A DNA stretch of 64,000 nucleotides. It comes from Pediococcus acidilactici (lineage in GTDB: Bacteria; Bacillota; Bacilli; Lactobacillales; Lactobacillaceae). The translations under genes were made by a program, and so were the position numbers. The stretch's first letter is position 1; each line of letters opens with the position of its first letter. Below, piece after piece: positions 1 to 12,870 of this stretch. The stretch lies in assembly GCA_024970065.1 (NCBI GenBank), contig CP103908.1, positions 930,001 through 994,000 of the forward strand. The letters are read 5' to 3'. Below the pieces are notes generated by a model that was given only the letters and a program-made list of their open reading frames with translations, was not told the origin of the DNA and made no database searches.

Positions 1-657
1 CAAAAGACCGTTAAGTTGATTGACAATGCTTACAACTTTGTTAAAGACGTTGCTGCAAATGATGGGGTTGTTCTTTTTGTTGGTACTAAGAAGCAAGCAC
101 AAACTGCTATCGAAGAAGAAGCAAAACGTGCTGGTCAATTCTACGTTAACCATCGTTGGTTAGGTGGAACACTTACTAACTGGAACACAATCCAAAAACG
201 GATCAAGCGTTTGAAGGATCTTAAGAAGATGGAAGAAGATGGTACTTTTGACCGTCTACCTAAGAAAGAAGTAGCCCTTCTTAACAAGCAAAAAGAAAAG
301 CTTGAAAAATTCTTGGGTGGTATCGAAGACATGCCACACATTCCAGATGTATTGTTTGTTGTTGACCCTCGCAAGGAACAAATTGCAATCAAGGAAGCTC
401 AAAAATTGAATATTCCGGTTGTAGCTATGGTCGACACCAATACTGATCCAGATCAAGTTGACGTAATTATTCCATCAAATGATGATGCTATCCGTGCCGT
501 TCGTTTGATTACTTCTAAGATGGCTGACGCCGTTGTTGAAGGTCGTCAAGGTGAAGATGATGAAGCTGCTCAACAAGAAGAAGTTGCTGAAGGCGTAAGC
601 AAAGATTCCCTTGAAGACTTGAAGAAGACGGTTGAAGAAGGAAGCAACGAAGAATAA
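1..657 (+). CDS. rpsB: 30S ribosomal protein S2, 5' end missing
   Basis: Structural protein of the small ribosomal subunit. The reading frame is open from base 1 ([13 protein letters not shown]), so the start codon and about 45 N-terminal residues lie outside the window. Family motifs are clear: [36 protein letters not shown] and [10 protein letters not shown], in the order found in B. subtilis S2. The C-terminal tail is acidic (rich in Glu and Asp), as is common in lactobacilli. It is followed by a terminator-like hairpin and then tsf, the standard rpsB-tsf arrangement. The TTG at position 16 is internal and is not the start. Confidence 0.97.
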   Translation, partial: QKTVKLIDNAYNFVKDVAANDGVVLFVGTKKQAQTAIEEEAKRAGQFYVNHRWLGGTLTNWNTIQKRIKRLKDLKKMEEDGTFDRLPKKEVALLNKQKEKLEKFLGGIEDMPHIPDVLFVVDPRKEQIAIKEAQKLNIPVVAMVDTNTDPDQVDVIIPSNDDAIRAVRLITSKMADAVVEGRQGEDDEAAQQEEVAEGVSKDSLEDLKKTVEEGSNEE

Positions 658-666
658 TTCTCACTT

Positions 667-722
667 AGGCTGTTGCAATTTAAGACCTTTATGGCCTGAG
701 ATTTAGCACAGCCTTTTTTTAC
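667..722 (+). terminator. Intrinsic terminator/attenuator between rpsB and tsf
   Basis: GGCTGT at 668-673 pairs with ACAGCC at 708-713, and a run of seven T follows directly. Because rpsB and tsf are usually co-transcribed, partial read-through is likely, which would set the EF-Ts to S2 ratio (inference). Confidence 0.75.
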
Positions 723-772
723 GGTTTCATAAAATTAAGATTTAATTATTAAATGCTAAGGAGGCCATAAAA

Positions 773-1651
773 ATGGCAAGTATTTCAGCTAAACAAGTAA
801 AAGAATTGCGCGACAAAATTGGTGTCGGAATGATGGATGCTAAAAAAGCATTAGTAGCCAGCGATGGTGACATGGACAAGGCTGTTGATTTCCTTCGTGA
901 AAAGGGAATTGCTAAAGCTGCTAAGAAAAGCGACCGTGTAGCTGCTGAAGGTCTTGCAGATGTTGAAATGCACGATAACACTGCGGCAATCGTTGAAGTT
1001 AACTCTGAAACTGACTTCGTTGCTTCAAACGACCGCTTTATCGACCTTGTTAAGGAAATTGCATCACAAGTTGCTCTTGAAAAGCCAGCTAGTGTTGAAG
1101 ATGCACTTAAATTGAAATCACCAAAGGGCACTTTAAACGATGACATTATTGAAGCAACTCAAGTTATCGGTGAAAAGATTTCTCTTCGTCGTTTTGCAAC
1201 TCTTGAAAAGGGTGAAAACGAACACTTCGGTGCTTACTTACACATGGGTGGTAAAATTGCTGCTCTCGTATTATTAGAAGGTGCTGACGAAGAAACTGCT
1301 AAAGATGTTGCTATGCACGTTGCAGCAATCAATCCTAAGTACGTTAACCGCGACGAAGTTCCAAGTGACGTTCTTGATCACGAACGCGAAGTACTTACTA
1401 AAGAAGCTGAAGGTGAAGGCAAGCCAGCTAACATCATCGAAAAGATGGTGGAAGGTCGCTTGAACAAGTTCTTAGCAGAAGTTAGCTTGGATGACCAAGA
1501 ATTTGTTAAGGATCCAGACCAAACAGTTGCTAAGTACGTTGCTTCTAAGGGTGGAAAAGTTAAGTCATTCATCCGTTACGAAGTTGGCGAAGGAATTGAA
1601 AAGCAAACGGTTGATTTTGCTGAAGAAGTTCGTAAGGAAATGGGCCAATAA
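773..1651 (+). CDS. tsf: Elongation factor Ts
   Basis: Nucleotide exchange factor that recycles EF-Tu-GDP to EF-Tu-GTP in the cytoplasm. The protein is 292 residues, the usual Firmicutes length. The N-terminal UBA-like region carries the family signature ([19 protein letters not shown]), followed by ...[13 protein letters not shown], the EF-Tu-contacting TDFV loop around residue 80. The ATG at 773 has a strong AAGGAGG site eight bases upstream. It lies downstream of rpsB behind a hairpin and is followed by its own terminator. Confidence 0.98.
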   Translation: MASISAKQVKELRDKIGVGMMDAKKALVASDGDMDKAVDFLREKGIAKAAKKSDRVAAEGLADVEMHDNTAAIVEVNSETDFVASNDRFIDLVKEIASQVALEKPASVEDALKLKSPKGTLNDDIIEATQVIGEKISLRRFATLEKGENEHFGAYLHMGGKIAALVLLEGADEETAKDVAMHVAAINPKYVNRDEVPSDVLDHEREVLTKEAEGEGKPANIIEKMVEGRLNKFLAEVSLDDQEFVKDPDQTVAKYVASKGGKVKSFIRYEVGEGIEKQTVDFAEEVRKEMGQ

Positions 1652-1666
1652 AAATCATTATCTTGC

Positions 1667-1703
1667 AAAAATCACGGTTGCGATAGGCGCCGTGATTTTT
1701 TTT
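1667..1703 (+). terminator. Intrinsic terminator after tsf
   Basis: The arms AATCACGG and CCGTGATT flank a short loop and lead into a run of eight T (about 1694-1703). The position fits the end of the rpsB-tsf unit. Confidence 0.85.
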
Positions 1704-1810
1704 GTGGGTGATGGAAAGATTTGGCATCGCAGTTATAAAGGAACTTAATGACCCTGAACCACATTTGTGATAAAATTTATTGAAGGTAAAAAAACATAGG
1801 AGGCCGTAAA

Positions 1811-2533
1811 ATGTCTGAGGTTAAATACAAGCGAGTAATCATGAAGCTGAGCGGTGAGGCGCTAGCTGGTGAAAAGGGAACGGGAATAAACCCGCCTGTA
1901 ATCCAAAAAGTGGCCGAAGAACTTCGGGACGTACATGACCTAGGAGTACAAATTGCAATCGTCGTCGGCGGTGGTAACATGTGGCGAGGCGAAACTGGTG
2001 AAGAACTTGGAATGGAACGAGTTCAAGCTGACTACATTGGGATGCTAGGAACGGTTATGAACGCTCTAGCATTGCAAGATAGTTTGGAATCCTTAGGAGT
2101 ACCCACTCGCGTGCAAACGTCAATTGAAATGCGTCAAATTGCGGAACCATATATTCGACGCAAAGCAGTTCGTCATCTAGAAAAAAATCGGATCGTGATT
2201 TTTGCGGCCGGCACTGGTAGCCCATATTTCTCAACGGATACGACTTCCGCACTACGGGCAGCTGAAATTGGAGCAGAAGCTATTTTAATGGCCAAGAACG
2301 GGGTTGATGGAATTTACTCCGCAGATCCTAACGTGGATCCAAACGCCGTTAAATTTGAAAGTTTAACTCACATGGATATCATTGATAAGGGCTTACACGT
2401 GATGGATACCACTGCAAGCTCATTATCAATGGAAAATGACATTCCTTTGGTAGTCTTTAATTTAAACCAACCAGGAAACATTAAAAAGGTAGTTGCTGGT
2501 GAAAATATTGGAACAACAGTAAGGGGAGAATAA
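1811..2533 (+). CDS. pyrH: UMP kinase (uridylate kinase)
   Basis: Phosphorylates UMP to UDP in pyrimidine nucleotide synthesis. It belongs to the bacterial hexameric amino-acid-kinase fold, unrelated to eukaryotic UMP/CMP kinase. The 240-residue protein has the N-terminal KLSGEAL phosphate loop (residues about 13-19), GGGNMWRG and the late [14 protein letters not shown] segment typical of PyrH. The start ATG has TAGGAGG upstream (about 1797-1803). It is followed by frr after one base, the conserved pyrH-frr pair. Confidence 0.98.
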   Translation: MSEVKYKRVIMKLSGEALAGEKGTGINPPVIQKVAEELRDVHDLGVQIAIVVGGGNMWRGETGEELGMERVQADYIGMLGTVMNALALQDSLESLGVPTRVQTSIEMRQIAEPYIRRKAVRHLEKNRIVIFAAGTGSPYFSTDTTSALRAAEIGAEAILMAKNGVDGIYSADPNVDPNAVKFESLTHMDIIDKGLHVMDTTASSLSMENDIPLVVFNLNQPGNIKKVVAGENIGTTVRGE

Positions 2534-2534
2534 A

Positions 2535-3095
2535 TTGGCAAATAACGAAATACTTAAAACAGCTGAAGAAAAAATGCATAAAGCACACCAAGCTTTAGAA
2601 CGCGACTTAGGTTCGATTCGGGCTGGCCGTGCAAACGCGTCCCTACTAGACCGAGTTACGGTAGATTACTATGGAGCACCAACGCCTTTAAATCAAATGG
2701 CCTCCATTAGTATTCCAGAACCACGGGTGTTGTTAATCACGCCGTACGATAAAAGTGTTTTAAATGATATTGAGCAAGCGTTACTAGTTGCTGATTTGGG
2801 AATCAATCCCGCTAACGACGGTAGTGCAATTCGCCTAGTAATTCCGCAACTGACGGAAGAAACTCGTAAAGAGTTGGCTAAGGACGTTAAAGCTGAAGGT
2901 GAAAAAGGTAAGGTGGCAATTCGAAACGTTCGTCGCGAAGCAATGGAAGCTTTGAAAAAAGCTCACAAGAACGGTGATTACAACGATGACGAATTCCACG
3001 ACTTAGAAAAACAAGCTCAAGATATTACGGATAAAGCCATCAAAAAAGTTGAAGAAATCGTGGCTAATAAAGAAAAAGAAGTGCTTGAAGGATAA
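2535..3095 (+). CDS. frr: Ribosome recycling factor
   Basis: Together with EF-G it splits post-termination ribosomes. The protein is 186 residues, the normal length. Recognisable segments are [17 protein letters not shown] near the N-terminus, the PYDKS hinge region and [11 protein letters not shown]. Translation begins at TTG (2535), one base after the pyrH stop, with AGGGGAG just upstream, so the two genes are probably translationally coupled. A strong terminator follows. Confidence 0.98.
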   Translation: MANNEILKTAEEKMHKAHQALERDLGSIRAGRANASLLDRVTVDYYGAPTPLNQMASISIPEPRVLLITPYDKSVLNDIEQALLVADLGINPANDGSAIRLVIPQLTEETRKELAKDVKAEGEKGKVAIRNVRREAMEALKKAHKNGDYNDDEFHDLEKQAQDITDKAIKKVEEIVANKEKEVLEG

Positions 3096-3116
3096 AGTTA
3101 ATTTGAAGTGATTTTT

Positions 3117-3160
3117 AGAGTTAAAACTGGGCCGCAGGGTTGTTTTAACTCTTTTATTTT
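3117..3160 (+). terminator. Intrinsic terminator after frr
   Basis: An 11-bp perfect stem, AGAGTTAAAAC (3117-3127) with GTTTTAACTCT (3142-3152), is followed by a T-rich stretch. It separates pyrH-frr from the uppS-cdsA-rseP-proS group. Confidence 0.88.
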
Positions 3161-3228
3161 CACGGGAAAATGATTTTATGCCCTTTTTTTGGTAAAATAA
3201 TAACCATTAACTTGGAGGCTTCTTTTAA

Positions 3229-3978
3229 ATGAAAGCAAATCAGCAAAGTAAGATAACGTTAAATGAAAACATTCCTAACCACGTTGCCATTATTATGGAT
3301 GGTAATGGACGCTGGGCGCAACGGCGGTTCATGCCCCGGGTTGCGGGTCATAAACGGGGAATGGAAGTGGTGAAGACAATCACTAAAGCAGCAAGCAACT
3401 TGGGTGTGAAGGTGCTGACCTTGTACGCATTTTCCACGGAAAATTGGAAACGGCCGCAGGATGAAGTGTCGTTTTTAATGAAACTTCCAATCACCTTTTT
3501 TGATACCTTTGTTCCCGAATTAGTGGAACAAGGAGTGCGGGTGAAAGTAACTGGTAATGTTGAAGGATTACCACAGGCAACGCAAGATGCGGTAACGCGA
3601 GCAATTAGTGATACGGCTCATGGCACCAAGATGATTCTGAATTTTGCCTTGAACTACGGTAGTCGAGACGAACTTACTCAAATGACGCGATCAATTGCAC
3701 AACAGGTTGCTAACGGAGAAATTGTGCCCGAAGCAATTGATGAAAAGTTAATTGCGCAAAACTTACAAACCAGCTTCTTAGGCGAACTGGCCGATCCAGA
3801 TTTGTTGATTCGGACTAGTGGTGAAGAACGCATTTCAAACTTTCTGCTATGGCAAATTGCGTACAGTGAACTAGTTTTTACGGATACGTTATGGCCAGAT
3901 TTCAACGAACAAACCTTTATGGAAATGATTAAAGAGTATCAAAAACGCGACCGTCGTTTTGGTGCAATTAAAAAGTGA
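3229..3978 (+). CDS. uppS: Isoprenyl transferase (undecaprenyl diphosphate synthase)
   Basis: Cis-prenyltransferase that makes the C55 lipid carrier for peptidoglycan and wall polymer synthesis, extending FPP with IPP at the membrane face. The 249-residue protein has the catalytic MDGNGRWAQRR motif near residue 23, FSTENWKRP and the signature RTSGEERISNFLLWQ near residue 195. The ATG at 3229 follows TTGGAGG. Its IPP supply would come from the mevalonate operon at 49942-53961 in this window. It overlaps or abuts cdsA, as in most Firmicutes. Confidence 0.97.
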   Translation: MKANQQSKITLNENIPNHVAIIMDGNGRWAQRRFMPRVAGHKRGMEVVKTITKAASNLGVKVLTLYAFSTENWKRPQDEVSFLMKLPITFFDTFVPELVEQGVRVKVTGNVEGLPQATQDAVTRAISDTAHGTKMILNFALNYGSRDELTQMTRSIAQQVANGEIVPEAIDEKLIAQNLQTSFLGELADPDLLIRTSGEERISNFLLWQIAYSELVFTDTLWPDFNEQTFMEMIKEYQKRDRRFGAIKK

Positions 3979-3988
3979 GGAATTAGTT

Positions 3989-4774
3989 TTGAAGCAAAGA
4001 GTAATTACGGCCATTGTGGCTTTAATAATTTTTATTCCAATTATCCTACTTGGAGGACCGTTTATTGAAATTGCTGCCCTAGTATTGGCTGGAGTTGCCA
4101 TGAGTGAAGTCTTAATTATGAAAAAGATTTTATTGGTTTCTCCGGAAGCAATTTTAAGTATTTTGGGTACTTTATTTTTAGTGGCACCAAAAGGGTGGTT
4201 ACAAGATTTACCCAGTCAGATAAATACTCCAGCAGTCTTTATGGCGTTTGCAATCGCCTTGATGGTTCGTACCGTGTTTAGCAAGAACCGGTTTAACTTT
4301 GATGATGCTGGAATTTTGGCTTTAACAATGCTTTATATAGGTGTAGGTTTTAACTTGTTTGTCCAAGCCCGGACGGTCGGGTTAGGAATGATCCTATACC
4401 TGTTATTGACCGTTTGGTGTACGGATAGTGGCGCATATTTAGTGGGCCGAAAACTAGGAAAAAGAAAGCTTGCTCCCCAAATCAGTCCTAATAAAACTTG
4501 GGAGGGGTCGATAGGTGGAACCGTTGTGGCGGTGATTGTCGGAATAATCTTCTCGATGTTAGGGGCGATTAACCACGGCATTGCTGCGACTATTCTATTT
4601 AGCTTAGTCCTTTCGATTGCCGGACAAATGGGTGATTTAATTGAATCAGCCCTCAAACGGTTCTACGGAGTAAAAGATTCAGGAAAAATTTTGCCCGGAC
4701 ATGGTGGCATTTTAGATCGTTTTGATAGTTTGCTATTAGTCTTACCAATGGCATATCTGTTTGGTTTACTTTAA
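3989..4774 (+). CDS. cdsA: Phosphatidate cytidylyltransferase
   Basis: Makes CDP-diacylglycerol from phosphatidic acid and CTP, the branch point of phospholipid synthesis. It is an integral membrane protein of about 261 residues with many hydrophobic segments. The C-terminal CDS signature is complete: SALKRFYGVKDSG followed by HGGILDRFDS. I place the start at TTG 3989, preceded by GTGAGGAA and giving MKQRVITAIVAL. The frame is open further upstream into uppS, but those codons lack a ribosome binding site. Confidence 0.94.
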   Translation: MKQRVITAIVALIIFIPIILLGGPFIEIAALVLAGVAMSEVLIMKKILLVSPEAILSILGTLFLVAPKGWLQDLPSQINTPAVFMAFAIALMVRTVFSKNRFNFDDAGILALTMLYIGVGFNLFVQARTVGLGMILYLLLTVWCTDSGAYLVGRKLGKRKLAPQISPNKTWEGSIGGTVVAVIVGIIFSMLGAINHGIAATILFSLVLSIAGQMGDLIESALKRFYGVKDSGKILPGHGGILDRFDSLLLVLPMAYLFGLL

Positions 4775-4794
4775 CGACCAGTTAGGAGTTATTG

Positions 4795-6057
4795 ATGATT
4801 ACTACGGTAATTACTTTTTTGATTGTTTTTTGCATTTTAGTTATCGTTCATGAGTACGGTCATTTTTTGGCTGCGAAAAAGTCCGGTATTTTAGTGCGTG
4901 AATTTTCGGTAGGGATGGGCCCCAAGATTGTCGACCTAAAACGTCACGGGACTACCTTTACCTTGCGAATTCTCCCAATCGGCGGTTACGTACGGATGGC
5001 GGGCTTAGATGAAGAAGATGAAGAATTAAAAGCAGGGCAACCAGTAGTGTTAACGACCAATTCTGCGGGAGTAGTAACCACGATCAATACTTCGGAGAAG
5101 TTTCGTTCTACGGTCGGTGTACCGTTGGTCGTTACAAAGTTTGATTTACAAGATGAGCTTTTCATTGAGGGTTACGAAAATGGCGATGAGAGCGCAGTAA
5201 AACGTTGGTCAGTAGATCACGACGCAACCATCGTTGAAAAGGATGGGACTGAATTACGAATTGCACCGCGTGATGTTCAATTCCAGTCAGCTTCAGTTTG
5301 GCGGAGGTTATTAACTAACTTTGCGGGCCCGTTTAATAACTTTATTTTAGCAATCGTGGTGTTTGCGCTAATGGGGGTTTTACAAGGCGCGGTTCCAGCT
5401 AATTCAAACCAAGTTCAAGTGATTGATAATGGAATAGCTCAAAAGGCAGGGGTCAAAGACAACGACCGAATCATTGCCGTAAATAATCAAAAAACGCAGA
5501 ATTGGTCAGCAATTTCAAAAGCCGTTTCCAGTCATCCTAACCAAAAAATTAAGCTTAAGCTACAAAAAAATGGAAAGACCCGTACAGTTCAAATCACGCC
5601 TAAAGCCGTTAATAATGGACAAAAGAAGGTCGGAATGATTGGTATCCAATCTTCGATGACTACTAACCTAGGGGCCCGGATAATGTACGGATTCACGGGA
5701 ACTTGGCAAATGACTAAGGCCTTATTTGGTGCCTTAGCCCAGATGCTTCACGGTTTTAGCCTGAATGATTTAGGTGGTCCAGTGGCGATATACGCTACCA
5801 CTTCAAAAGCTACTCAAGAAGGGTTAAATGCAGTTTTGTACATTCTCGGATTTTTATCCTTAAACTTAGGGATTGTCAATTTGTTGCCAATTCCTGCGTT
5901 AGATGGGGGCAAAATTTTGCTAAACTTAATTGAAGTAGTTCGGCGCAAGCCAATGAAAATGGAGACAGAGAATATGATTACGCTAGTTGGCTTTGGCTTC
6001 CTAATGCTGCTGATGCTACTAGTTACCTGGAACGACATTCAAAGATACTTTTTCTAA
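4795..6057 (+). CDS. rseP: Site-2 zinc metalloprotease RseP
   Basis: Intramembrane protease of the RseP/RasP family that cleaves membrane-bound regulators and signal-peptide remnants. The 420-residue protein has the zinc-binding HEYGH motif in the first membrane segment (about residue 20), a central PDZ domain (about 195-280, with GIAQKAGVKDNDRI) and the distal PALDGGK zinc ligand motif (about 365). ATG 4795 fits TTAGGAG with a six-base spacer better than the in-frame TTG immediately before it. It sits between cdsA and proS, the standard order. Confidence 0.95.
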   Translation: MITTVITFLIVFCILVIVHEYGHFLAAKKSGILVREFSVGMGPKIVDLKRHGTTFTLRILPIGGYVRMAGLDEEDEELKAGQPVVLTTNSAGVVTTINTSEKFRSTVGVPLVVTKFDLQDELFIEGYENGDESAVKRWSVDHDATIVEKDGTELRIAPRDVQFQSASVWRRLLTNFAGPFNNFILAIVVFALMGVLQGAVPANSNQVQVIDNGIAQKAGVKDNDRIIAVNNQKTQNWSAISKAVSSHPNQKIKLKLQKNGKTRTVQITPKAVNNGQKKVGMIGIQSSMTTNLGARIMYGFTGTWQMTKALFGALAQMLHGFSLNDLGGPVAIYATTSKATQEGLNAVLYILGFLSLNLGIVNLLPIPALDGGKILLNLIEVVRRKPMKMETENMITLVGFGFLMLLMLLVTWNDIQRYFF

Positions 6058-6061
6058 ATGA

Positions 6062-7801
<1,740 letters not shown>

Positions 7802-7812
7802 GATGGGTAAAC

Positions 7813-7845
7813 TAAAAGCTGGGGGCACCCCGGCTTTTAATTGTT
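7813..7845 (+). terminator. Terminator-like hairpin after proS
   Basis: AAAAGCTGGGG pairs with CCCCGGCTTTT across a three-base loop, with one T-G wobble. The T tract is only four long, so termination may be partial. Confidence 0.7.
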
Positions 7846-7948
7846 CATAACCCCAATCAGTTTATAGATGAATGTTAGGTTGAATTATCCTAGCAAAGGG
7901 TTTAAGTAATCTAAAAATTTGGGATTGTGGTACCAGGAGGACCAAAAA

Positions 7949-10900
7949 GTGAGTTTATCAGAAAACGAGCAATTTAAAATTTTGCTAAAACAAATAGATT
8001 GGTCGGCCCCCGCAGAAATTGGTGAGGGGCTAATTAAGAATTTAACGGTTCACGCAAGTTCAAAACGGTGGTTTTTCAATTTTGAGTGGGACGGTATTTT
8101 ACCTTACGACCAGTTTGCAGAGTTCGATCAACGCTTAAAGCATACTTTCAAACCAATCGCGGACGTGGATTACCAAATCACCACGCGCACGAATACCATC
8201 GCGGAAGCACAAATAAGCGGGTATTGGGATTGGATTATTAAGCATAGTGGCATCCAGTCATCGTTATTCCAGGTACTGTGTGATAAAGCCGTACCTGTTT
8301 TTCAAGATCAGTTGTTGACGATCAAGGTGGATAATGAAATTAGTCAAAACCTACTTAACGAGGACGCACTTCGGGCAATCGGACAGCGGTACCAGCAAGT
8401 CGGCTTCCCACAATTTAGAATTCAGGTAGCAATTGATAACGATGGCGCGGCAGAACGCTTGGCTCAGTATCACGAAGAAAAAATTAAACGTGACAAGGAG
8501 ATTGTTCAAAAAGCCACCGAAGCCATTAAAAAGGCGGAAAAGAAAAAGGCTAGTGAAAAGAAAGCCGTTCCGCAATTTAACGGGAAGGTTCAAATTGGGA
8601 AACCAATTAGTGACCAAGAACAAGTGACCCAGTTACGTGACGTCAACCAAGAAGAACGTTCGGTAACCATTGAGGGGTATATTTTTGACGTAGAAGTAAA
8701 AACCTTGCGTTCAGAACGGCAACTTTTAATTTTCAAGGTAACCGACTACACTTCTTCAATTACCATTAAGAAGTTTTCGCGCAATGAAAGCGATGAGCAA
8801 CTATTTGCAGCGGTTAAACAAGGACTATGGGTCCGGGTCCGTGGTAGCGTGCAGGAAGACAGCTTCATGAAGGACCTTACCATGAACGCTTATGACATTA
8901 CCCAGATCAGCCATGCGGAGCGGGAAGATACCGCTGATGAAAAACGGGTTGAACTGCATTTGCATACTAATATGAGCACAATGGATGCTACTAATAGTAT
9001 CAGTGACTTTGTTAATCAAGCTGCTAAGTGGGGACATCCCGCAATTGCCGTTACGGACCATGCCGGATTACAAGCTTTCCCTGAAGCGTATGCTGCCGGT
9101 AAAAAAAGTGGGGTTAAGCCGCTTTTCGGAGTGGAGGCTAACTTGGTGGACGACGGGGTGCCCATTGCTTACAATAGTGCGCACCGCGCGCTGAAGGGTG
9201 GCAAATACGTTATTTTTGACGTGGAAACAACCGGTTTATCTGCGATTTATGACAAGGTAATTGAACTTTCCGCAGTCAAGATGGAGAACGGAAACGTAAT
9301 CGATGAATTCGAAGAATTTATTGATCCTGGGTTCCCACTATCCGAAACGACCATCAACTTGACCAGCATTACTAACGAAATGGTTCGGGGGTCGCTTTCG
9401 GAAAAGGAAGTCTTTACTAAGTTCCGCGAATTTTACGAAGACGCGATTATTGTTGGTCACAACGTTACTTTCGATATTGGTTTTATGAATACTGGTTACC
9501 TCCGACATGGGATGGAAGAAATAAAAAACCCCATTATTGATACGTTGACTTTAGCACGTTTTCTATACCCCACTTTAAAGGGTTACCGGTTAAATACGTT
9601 GGCTAAAAAATTTAACGTAGCACTAGAACACCATCACCGGGCGATTTATGATGCGGAAACGACTGGCCATTTATGCTATTTATTCCTGAAAGACGCTGAA
9701 GACCGGTATGGCATTGAATATCACGATCAATTAAACGACCACATGACGGAAAACGATGCTTACAAACATGCCCGGCCCAATCACGCGGTTTTGATTGCAA
9801 AAACTCAGGCGGGCTTGAAGAACCTCTTTAAACTAGTATCGTTGTCTAACGTTAAATACTTTTACCGGGTCCCCCGGATTCCACGTTCAGAATTGGAACG
9901 ACTACGGGAAGGTATTATTGTGGGTTCTGCATGTTCCAGCGGCGAAGTCTTCACCGCGATGGCACAAAAGGGTTACGTGGAAGCGCGAGATCGAGCTAAG
10001 TTTTATGACTATTTAGAAGTAATGCCTAAGCCAGTGTATCAGCCGTTAATTGACCAGGAAGTTGTCAGTGATACTAGCAAATTGGAAGAAATCATTGGTA
10101 ACATTGTTAAACTAGGAAAAGATTTAGACATCCCGGTGGTGGCCACTGGCGATGTCCACTATCTCAACCCGCAAGACGCAATCTACCGGAAGATTTTGAT
10201 TAATTCACAAGGTGGCGCCAACCCGTTAAACCGCACCGAATTACCTGATGTACACTTCCGCACCACGGATGAAATGCTAGAAGCCTTTCGCTTCCTTGGT
10301 GAAGAAACTGCCCACCAAATCGTGGTTGAAAATCCTAACCAAATTGCGGACAGCATCGATGACATTAGTCCTGTTAAGGACAAGCTTTACACGCCTAAAA
10401 TGCCGGGAGCCGAAGATCGAATCAAGCAACTAGCAATGGATCGGGCCCACGCGCTCTATGGTAAAGAATTGCCGGAGATTGTTAGTGAACGGTTAGATAA
10501 AGAATTAACCAGTATCATTGGTAATGGATTCTCAGTAATTTATTTAATTGCCCAGCGGCTCGTGCATAAGAGTAACAAGGACGGGTACTTAGTAGGTTCC
10601 CGGGGGTCGGTTGGTTCTAGTTTTGTAGCTACCATGTCCGGGATTACGGAAGTTAACCCGTTACCACCACATTATCGCTGTCCGAACTGTCAGTATTCTC
10701 ATTTCTATACAAAAGGGGAATATGGTTCAGGTTACGATTTACCGGATAAAAAATGTCCAGAGTGCGGAACTTTAATGATTGGGGACGGGCAGGATATTCC
10801 GTTTGAAACTTTCTTAGGTTTTAAAGGAGACAAGGTTCCAGATATTGATTTGAACTTCTCGGGAGACTATCAGCCAATCGCACATAATTATATGCAGGTT

Positions 10901-12259
10901 TTATTTGGTAAAAATAACGTTTTCCGGGCCGGAACAATTGGTACGGTTGCTGACAAAACGGCTTACGGTTACGTAAAGGCCTACGAACGGGATACCAACC
11001 AGCACTTACGGGGAGCTGAAATCGAACGGCTTGCCAAAGGTGCTACCGGAGTTAAACGAACCACCGGACAACATCCGGCAGGTATTTTGATCGTTCCCGA
11101 CTACATGGATATTTATGATTTCAGTCCAATTCAATACCCAGCGGATGATCAGACTGCGGCTTGGGAAACGACCCATTTTGATTTCCATTCGATCCACGAT
11201 AATATTTTGAAAATGGATATTCTGGGGCATGATGATCCGACCATGATTCGGAAACTACAAGATTTATCTGGTATTGACCCGCAAACCATCCCTACTGATG
11301 ACCCGGGTGTAATGAAAATCTTCTCCGGACCTGAAGTACTAGGAGTTACGGAAGAGCAAATTCAATCTAAAACGGGAACGCTAGGGATTCCCGAATTTGG
11401 GACGAGGTTCGTTCGAGGAATGTTAGAAGAAACTCACCCGACGACTTATTCTGAACTATTGCAGATTTCCGGACTTTCCCACGGAACCGACGTATGGTTA
11501 GGGAATGCGGAAGAATTAATCAAAGCAGGCACCATTACGTTGAAAGACGTTATTGGGTGCCGGGATAACATCATGATGGACTTGATTCATTATGGTCTAG
11601 ATTCCCAGTCTTCCTTTAAGATTATGGAAAGTGTTCGGAAAGGAAAAGGTATTCCAGAAGGCTATGAAGAAAAGATGCGTGCGGCCAACGTTCCGGATTG
11701 GTACATTGAGTCGTGTGGAAAAATCAAGTACATGTTCCCACGGGCCCATGCTTCAGCTTACGTCTTGATGGCGTTGCGGATTGCTTACTTTAAGGTTTAT
11801 TACCCGTTGGTTTACTACGCAGCTTACTTTACCGTTCGGGCAGATGATTTTGACATTGTAGCGATGTCCCGGGGTAAAGAATCACTAAAGAATCGGATGC
11901 AAGAAATCAACGATAAGGGTAACGAAGCTTCGGCAAAAGAAAAGAACCTGTTGACGGTTTTGGAACTCGCAAACGAAATGGTTGAACGGGGCTTCAACTT
12001 CAAGATGATTGACCTTGAAAAATCGGATGCTGAAGAGTGGATTATTGATGGTGATTCATTAATTGCGCCATTTAACGCGCTTCCAGGCTTAGGGTTAAAC
12101 GTTGCTAAGCAAATCGTTGCTGCCCGGGCCGACAAGCCGTTCCTTTCGAAGGAAGATTTGGCAAAACGAGGGCACGTTTCTCAAACGCTAATTGATTTTA
12201 TGACCGAAAATAACGTTTTAAATGGTCTGCCAGATGAAAATCAATTGAGCCTTTTCTAG
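7949..12259 (+). CDS. polC: DNA polymerase III PolC (alpha subunit, Gram-positive type)
   Basis: Main replicative polymerase of low-GC Gram-positives, carrying its own proofreading exonuclease. The 1436-residue length matches B. subtilis PolC (1437). In order it has an N-terminal domain and OB fold, the PHP domain (HLHTNMS near residue 336), an inserted DnaQ-like exonuclease (FDVETTGLS near 422), a four-Cys zinc site (CPNC...CPEC near 910-945) and the palm aspartates in [10 protein letters not shown] near 967. GTG 7949 is chosen because AGGAGG lies at 7935-7940 and the length then fits the family. Confidence 0.97.
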   Translation: MSLSENEQFKILLKQIDWSAPAEIGEGLIKNLTVHASSKRWFFNFEWDGILPYDQFAEFDQRLKHTFKPIADVDYQITTRTNTIAEAQISGYWDWIIKHSGIQSSLFQVLCDKAVPVFQDQLLTIKVDNEISQNLLNEDALRAIGQRYQQVGFPQFRIQVAIDNDGAAERLAQYHEEKIKRDKEIVQKATEAIKKAEKKKASEKKAVPQFNGKVQIGKPISDQEQVTQLRDVNQEERSVTIEGYIFDVEVKTLRSERQLLIFKVTDYTSSITIKKFSRNESDEQLFAAVKQGLWVRVRGSVQEDSFMKDLTMNAYDITQISHAEREDTADEKRVELHLHTNMSTMDATNSISDFVNQAAKWGHPAIAVTDHAGLQAFPEAYAAGKKSGVKPLFGVEANLVDDGVPIAYNSAHRALKGGKYVIFDVETTGLSAIYDKVIELSAVKMENGNVIDEFEEFIDPGFPLSETTINLTSITNEMVRGSLSEKEVFTKFREFYEDAIIVGHNVTFDIGFMNTGYLRHGMEEIKNPIIDTLTLARFLYPTLKGYRLNTLAKKFNVALEHHHRAIYDAETTGHLCYLFLKDAEDRYGIEYHDQLNDHMTENDAYKHARPNHAVLIAKTQAGLKNLFKLVSLSNVKYFYRVPRIPRSELERLREGIIVGSACSSGEVFTAMAQKGYVEARDRAKFYDYLEVMPKPVYQPLIDQEVVSDTSKLEEIIGNIVKLGKDLDIPVVATGDVHYLNPQDAIYRKILINSQGGANPLNRTELPDVHFRTTDEMLEAFRFLGEETAHQIVVENPNQIADSIDDISPVKDKLYTPKMPGAEDRIKQLAMDRAHALYGKELPEIVSERLDKELTSIIGNGFSVIYLIAQRLVHKSNKDGYLVGSRGSVGSSFVATMSGITEVNPLPPHYRCPNCQYSHFYTKGEYGSGYDLPDKKCPECGTLMIGDGQDIPFETFLGFKGDKVPDIDLNFSGDYQPIAHNYMQVLFGKNNVFRAGTIGTVADKTAYGYVKAYERDTNQHLRGAEIERLAKGATGVKRTTGQHPAGILIVPDYMDIYDFSPIQYPADDQTAAWETTHFDFHSIHDNILKMDILGHDDPTMIRKLQDLSGIDPQTIPTDDPGVMKIFSGPEVLGVTEEQIQSKTGTLGIPEFGTRFVRGMLEETHPTTYSELLQISGLSHGTDVWLGNAEELIKAGTITLKDVIGCRDNIMMDLIHYGLDSQSSFKIMESVRKGKGIPEGYEEKMRAANVPDWYIESCGKIKYMFPRAHASAYVLMALRIAYFKVYYPLVYYAAYFTVRADDFDIVAMSRGKESLKNRMQEINDKGNEASAKEKNLLTVLELANEMVERGFNFKMIDLEKSDAEEWIIDGDSLIAPFNALPGLGLNVAKQIVAARADKPFLSKEDLAKRGHVSQTLIDFMTENNVLNGLPDENQLSLF

Positions 12260-12265
12260 ATTGTT

Positions 12266-12294
12266 TTGCAATCTTTCCAAAAGAATGCTATATT
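12266..12294 (+). promoter_or_regulatory. Sigma-A promoter of the rimP-nusA-infB operon
   Basis: The -35 TTGCAA (12266-12271) and -10 TATATT (12289-12294) are separated by exactly 17 bases. It begins immediately after the polC stop, so the downstream operon has its own promoter, and a leader of about 80 bases precedes the rimP start. Confidence 0.8.
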
Positions 12295-12320
12295 AGAGTT
12301 AGTAATTTGATACTCGTTAA

Positions 12321-12352
12321 GTGAGTGAGCAGCGATGCTCACTCTTTTTATT
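12321..12352 (+). terminator. Leader hairpin with T run ahead of rimP (possible attenuator)
   Basis: GAGTGAGC and GCTCACTC pair around a six-base loop, followed by TTTTTA. The hairpin lies between the promoter at 12266 and the rimP start at 12381, so every operon transcript must pass it. In B. subtilis the nusA operon leader carries a NusA-responsive terminator. A similar feedback role here is an inference from position. Confidence 0.75.
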
Positions 12353-12380
12353 GGCAAAATGTAAATCGGGAGGTTCAAAT

Positions 12381-12857
12381 TTGAGTAGCAATGTTGTTGA
12401 AAAAATAACGGAATTAGCTAGGCCCGTTATTGAAAGTCATGATTTCCAACTAGTGGAAGTTGAATTCGTGAAAGAGGGTCAGGGCTGGTTTCTAAGGTTT
12501 TATATTGATAAAGTTGGCGGAATTAACATTGAAGAATGCGCCATGGTCAGCGACGAATTAAGCGAACTCTTGGATCAGCAAGATCCCGATCCGATTCCAC
12601 AAGCTTATTTCTTGGAGGTCTCTTCACCAGGAGCGGAACGTCCGTTAAAAACTAAGGAAGATTTGGCTGCTGCAGTGGGAGAATATATCCATATTTCATT
12701 ATATGCGTCAATCAACAAGCAAAAGGTGTTCGAAGGATACCTCAAGAGCTTTGAAAATGATGAATTAGTTTTAGACTACCTTGATAAAACTAGACATAAA
12801 GAATTGAAAGTCGCTTACAATCAAGTGGCGTTTGCTAGATTAGCAATCAAGATTTAG
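12381..12857 (+). CDS. rimP: Ribosome maturation factor RimP
   Basis: Needed for maturation of the 30S subunit. The 158-residue protein has the expected N-terminal alpha/beta domain (VEFVKEGQGWFLRFYIDK, GINIEECAMVSDELSELLD) with the SSPGAERPL motif at about residue 85, then a C-terminal SH3-like domain. Start TTG 12381 follows GGGAGG (12368-12373). The frame is open upstream to 12321, but that part runs through the leader hairpin. It is the first gene of the nusA operon. Confidence 0.93.
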   Translation: MSSNVVEKITELARPVIESHDFQLVEVEFVKEGQGWFLRFYIDKVGGINIEECAMVSDELSELLDQQDPDPIPQAYFLEVSSPGAERPLKTKEDLAAAVGEYIHISLYASINKQKVFEGYLKSFENDELVLDYLDKTRHKELKVAYNQVAFARLAIKI

Positions 12858-12870
12858 AGGAGAGTTAAAA

